The notes below the pieces were generated by a model, which did not search any database, was not told the DNA's origin, and was given only the letters and a program-made list of their open reading frames with translations. Positions 6,574 through 8,963 of a stretch of DNA of 8,963 nucleotides are shown here, one piece after another. Each line of letters starts with the position of its first letter. Position 1 is the stretch's first letter. The stretch covers positions 9,362 through 18,324 of the forward strand of contig PBUZ01000066.1 in assembly GCA_002728035.1 (NCBI GenBank), given 5' to 3'. This stretch comes from Methanobacteriota archaeon. Its GTDB lineage: Archaea; Thermoplasmatota; Poseidoniia; Poseidoniales; Poseidoniaceae. The position numbers were made by a program, and so were the translations under genes.

Positions 6574-7611
6574 ATGACCATCAAAGTCGCCATCAATGGA
6601 TACGGGACAATCGGCAAACGCGTTGCGGATGCTGTGGACGCTCAAGACGACATGGAGATCATCGGCGTGACCAAAACGCGCCCAGCATTTGGGTGCGATC
6701 TTGCGGTTCGCAAAGGTTACCCGCTCTATTGCACCTTTGATGACGAGGAACGAATCGCAGCCTTTGCAAAGGCAGGCTACACCTGCCATGGTGGCCTGAG
6801 TGATTTACTTGCTGTGGCCGATGTGGTTGTTGATTGCTCGCCGGGTAAGGTCGGTGCTGCCAACAAAGAGGTGTATGTCGCCGCAGGTGTCAAGTATATT
6901 TTCCAAGGCGGTGAAAAACACGCGATGGCGGAGATGTCCTACACGTCGTCCGCCAATCATGCAGAGAACCTTAACGCTCAAGGAACGCGCGTTGTTTCGT
7001 GCAACACCACAGGACTTTCTCGTACCCTTGTGCCGCTTTACGAACACTGCGGCTCCCTGAAGGTCGAATGCACGATGATCCGTCGTGCTGCAGACCCCGG
7101 CGACTCGGCCAAAGGCCCCATCAACGCGATCAAGCCCGTTCTCAAGGTGCCCTCGCATCACGGGCCAGATGTGATGACGGTGAAGCCCGAGATCGACATC
7201 AATTCAATGGCCGTCGCCGTACCAACCACCTTGATGCATTGCCACTCCATCGTTGCAACGCTTCCCGATGGCCACGGACTGACGACCCAAGGTGTTCTTG
7301 ACCTTTGGTCGTCACACCCCCGAATCATCATCATGAGCGGGGCACAGACGGGCATCACCACCACCGCCGAGGTCATGGAGTATGCCCGTGACATTGGGCG
7401 AAAGTGGGGTGACCTCCACGAAATCTTCGTTTGGGAAGACGGTGTGAAGTTGGACGGGAACACGTTGTATTACTTCCAGGCCATTCACCAAGAATCCGAT
7501 GTCATTCCCGAAAACGTGGATGCTATTCGTGCGTTGATGGGTACGGAAGAGGACTGGCGTGCGTCGGTAGAAAAGACCGATGCAGCCATCTCAGCATACA
7601 ACGGTTTGTGA
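6574..7611 (+). CDS. gap: Type II (archaeal) glyceraldehyde-3-phosphate dehydrogenase, phosphorylating
   Basis: A full-length 345-residue archaeal GAPDH, close to the roughly 335-345 residues usual for the family. It interconverts glyceraldehyde-3-phosphate and 1,3-bisphosphoglycerate with NAD(P) in cytoplasmic glycolysis/gluconeogenesis. The N-terminal Rossmann motif is AINGYGTIGKRVADAV (6-21), with Gly9, Gly11 and Gly14. VTKTRPAF (32-39) is the archaeal signature after the second strand. The catalytic nucleophile is Cys143 in SCNTTGLSRTL, which is the archaeal form of the motif, unlike the SCTTNC of bacterial enzymes. RRAADPGDSAKGPINAI (170-186) and TTLMHCH (218-224, with the likely catalytic His) are also archaeal-type. 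It is divergent from the GXGXG operon across 139 bp and has its own ribosome site. The subtilase follows after 68 bp. Cofactor preference cannot be settled by eye; Lys34-Thr35 may favour NADP. Confidence 0.96.
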   Translation: MTIKVAINGYGTIGKRVADAVDAQDDMEIIGVTKTRPAFGCDLAVRKGYPLYCTFDDEERIAAFAKAGYTCHGGLSDLLAVADVVVDCSPGKVGAANKEVYVAAGVKYIFQGGEKHAMAEMSYTSSANHAENLNAQGTRVVSCNTTGLSRTLVPLYEHCGSLKVECTMIRRAADPGDSAKGPINAIKPVLKVPSHHGPDVMTVKPEIDINSMAVAVPTTLMHCHSIVATLPDGHGLTTQGVLDLWSSHPRIIIMSGAQTGITTTAEVMEYARDIGRKWGDLHEIFVWEDGVKLDGNTLYYFQAIHQESDVIPENVDAIRALMGTEEDWRASVEKTDAAISAYNGL

Positions 7612-7664
7612 GTTTACAGAGGCTTGTGTACAACACACCAAAGAGGTTCATTCAAAAGAGGCGC

Positions 7665-7669
7665 AGGAG
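7665..7669 (+). promoter_or_regulatory. Shine-Dalgarno site of the subtilase gene
   Basis: AGGAG lies ten nt before the ATG at 7680. The spacing is slightly long, but the site decides the start, and the signal peptide begins directly at this ATG. The rest of the 68-bp gap after gap (7612-7679) shows no clear terminator or TATA box. Confidence 0.5.
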
Positions 7670-7679
7670 TCCGAGAAGC

Positions 7680-8963
7680 ATGCGTTCAAGGGCGTGGCTG
7701 GTCGGCGTTCTCTTCCTTTTGGTCTCTACACCGCTTGCAATGGCCAGCGAGGCATTGCTTCCTTCATCACCTTCACTTGTCAACGGCGACGACTTGGGCA
7801 AGCAAATTGAGCCTTCTCTCACAGAACAAGAACGTCTTGAGTTGGCTTCAGACCACTGGCATTTGCTTCCTGAGGCTCAAAAGGTTCTGGTGGACTTGAA
7901 ACCGTCCACCGGCATCATTCATTTTGCTTCGGGTAGTTTTGACCCGCTTCTTGGTGACGGCCCCGAAGTGGGGCAGGAATGGATGCGCAAGAACGACGCT
8001 TCCTTCACGGGTATGGCCATCCTTCAGCTCGAAGAAGCCAACGGCGTGTTGCTCAATCAACTCTCCGAACATCATAACTTTGCAGTGCTCGATGTCCTCC
8101 ACGACGAAGCTTGGTTGATTCGTCTTGATGGAGCCACAACCTCCTTTGATGCGCTTGAGGCTGAAGAAGGCGTCCGATGGGTGGGTCACCAACAGCCAGG
8201 ATGGCGGGTCGAACCTTCGCTGCTCCAACAACCCGCAGGCACACCTGTTTTCAACGTCGTACCCACGCCCGATTTGGCGCTCGGGGGTTACGGTACCCTG
8301 GCGACGGACATCGTGCGTTACGGTGCGACCGAAGCAACCTGCGATGCATGGATGTGTTCTGCAGCCGTGGAACCTCAGCATGCACGAACATTGCTCCACC
8401 ATTTGGCGCACGATGGTCGAGTGTTGTGGATTGAGCCTGCGTTTGAATTACGTGTGCACAACACACTTGCGTGGTCCATTGCAGGTGTCCAGAATGTTGC
8501 GAACAATGCGACGTTTACATTGAATGGGTCAGGTGAAATGATCGCTATCGCAGACACAGGTATCGATCAAAATCACCCTGATTTGGTTGGGCGAGTGTCC
8601 CCAAAAACGCAATTTGGCTTGGACCCTTCCGCTGCTGACAGCAACACCGGTCACGGCACACACATCGCCGTCACCGTTCTCGGCAACGGCACAGGGGATA
8701 CAGATGCACGCGGTGTCGCACCTGCTGCAACCCTTGTGATGTATGCTCTCGAACATGACCCCACGGGTGTTTTTGGTCGAATTGGCTCAATCTACGACAT
8801 GCTTCGTGACGCAGAACAAATGACGGCTCGACTCTCTGTGAACGCTTGGGGTCTGAATGGAAATTACGGCCAATACACGGCAGATGCCCGTTCGGTGGAC
8901 ATCTTTGTTCACGACCGGAAGGATTTGACGCCCGTGTTTTCCGTTGGTGACAACGGTGGACAG
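7680..8963 (+). CDS. Exported subtilisin-like (S8) serine protease, C-terminus cut by window edge
   Basis: The frame stays open from ATG 7680 to the right edge (428 codons), so the protein is partial. It begins with a Sec signal peptide: MRSRAW, a hydrophobic core (LVGVLFLLVSTPLAM) and cleavage after about MAS (residue 23). Residues about 24-280 are a long pro-region with two similar units (about 112-181 and 190-261), each ending in a W-V/I strand and an R-V pair. C221 and C226 lie in the second. The catalytic domain starts near 285: Asp292 in IADTGIDQNHPDL and His325 in NTGHGTHIAV. SVNAWG (386-391) matches the substrate-binding strand usually written xxMSWG. FSVGDNGG (420-427) falls where the oxyanion-hole motif (AAGNxG) is expected. 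The catalytic Ser (GTSxAxP) lies outside the window. The enzyme probably matures by removal of the pro-region after export and degrades extracellular proteins, or acts at the cell surface. Family confidence is high; the substrate is unknown. Confidence 0.92.
   Translation, partial: MRSRAWLVGVLFLLVSTPLAMASEALLPSSPSLVNGDDLGKQIEPSLTEQERLELASDHWHLLPEAQKVLVDLKPSTGIIHFASGSFDPLLGDGPEVGQEWMRKNDASFTGMAILQLEEANGVLLNQLSEHHNFAVLDVLHDEAWLIRLDGATTSFDALEAEEGVRWVGHQQPGWRVEPSLLQQPAGTPVFNVVPTPDLALGGYGTLATDIVRYGATEATCDAWMCSAAVEPQHARTLLHHLAHDGRVLWIEPAFELRVHNTLAWSIAGVQNVANNATFTLNGSGEMIAIADTGIDQNHPDLVGRVSPKTQFGLDPSAADSNTGHGTHIAVTVLGNGTGDTDARGVAPAATLVMYALEHDPTGVFGRIGSIYDMLRDAEQMTARLSVNAWGLNGNYGQYTADARSVDIFVHDRKDLTPVFSVGDNGGQ

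Noticed and set aside
6435..6617. N-terminal extension of the GXGXG protein to an ATG at 6617
   Set aside because: It would overlap the start of the divergent gap gene, the extra residues are low-quality and non-homologous, and a TATA-like element falls inside it.
7612..7679. Near-palindromic TTGTGTACAACA between gap and the subtilase gene
   Set aside because: The arms are imperfect and short, and there is no T-run after them, so neither an operator nor a terminator can be supported.
7848..8411. A 187-residue minus-strand frame inside the subtilase gene
   Set aside because: The plus-strand subtilase has a signal peptide, ribosome site and catalytic motifs; the antisense frame has none.
1..8963. 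CRISPR array, insertion sequence, tRNA or rRNA genes
   Set aside because: No regularly spaced direct repeats, transposase motifs, terminal inverted repeats, or cloverleaf/T-loop signatures were seen on either strand by eye.

Overview
The window looks like a piece of archaeal chromosome, most probably from a planktonic marine euryarchaeon of the Marine Group II (Poseidoniales) type. The support is mixed. The sequence shows an archaeal-type phenylalanyl-tRNA synthetase beta chain, an archaeal (type II) glyceraldehyde-3-phosphate dehydrogenase, a Sec-exported Ig-like repeat protein rich in N-glycosylation sequons, and an exported subtilase. The base composition is moderate, and Shine-Dalgarno sites are mixed with starts that look leaderless. 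The lineage call is inference from this combination; no marker gene proves it.

Layout. (1) Positions 1-1928, minus strand: the N-terminal 642 residues of a secreted surface protein with about five Ig-like (CARDB/NEW3-like) domains, cut by the left window edge just as a probable C-terminal membrane anchor begins. (2) 1929-2021: a short divergent promoter region. (3) 2022-2420, plus strand: a small unrecognised protein with a basic N-terminus, a disordered middle and a C-terminal DG-aromatic repeat. (4) 2402-6434, minus strand: a compact probable operon, in transcription order a glutamate-synthase-like GXGXG protein, pheT and an SRAP (HMCES/YedK-like) abasic-site protein. The junctions are 10 and 9 nt and carry Shine-Dalgarno sites that overlap the upstream stop codons. 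The SRAP gene overlaps the small plus-strand gene tail to tail by 19 bp. (5) 6435-6573: a 139-bp divergent intergenic region. (6) 6574-7611, plus strand: gap. (7) 7680-8963, plus strand: the N-terminal 428 residues of an exported S8 subtilase, cut by the right edge before its catalytic Ser.

The intracellular genes are housekeeping: tRNA charging, central carbon metabolism and DNA-lesion protection. The two edge genes are exported proteins that fit a heterotrophic, protein-degrading life style. The least understood parts are the GXGXG/degenerate-barrel protein that heads the pheT operon, the small DG-repeat protein, and the two-unit pro-region of the subtilase. I found no mobile element, CRISPR array, tRNA, rRNA or clear novel defence-type system.
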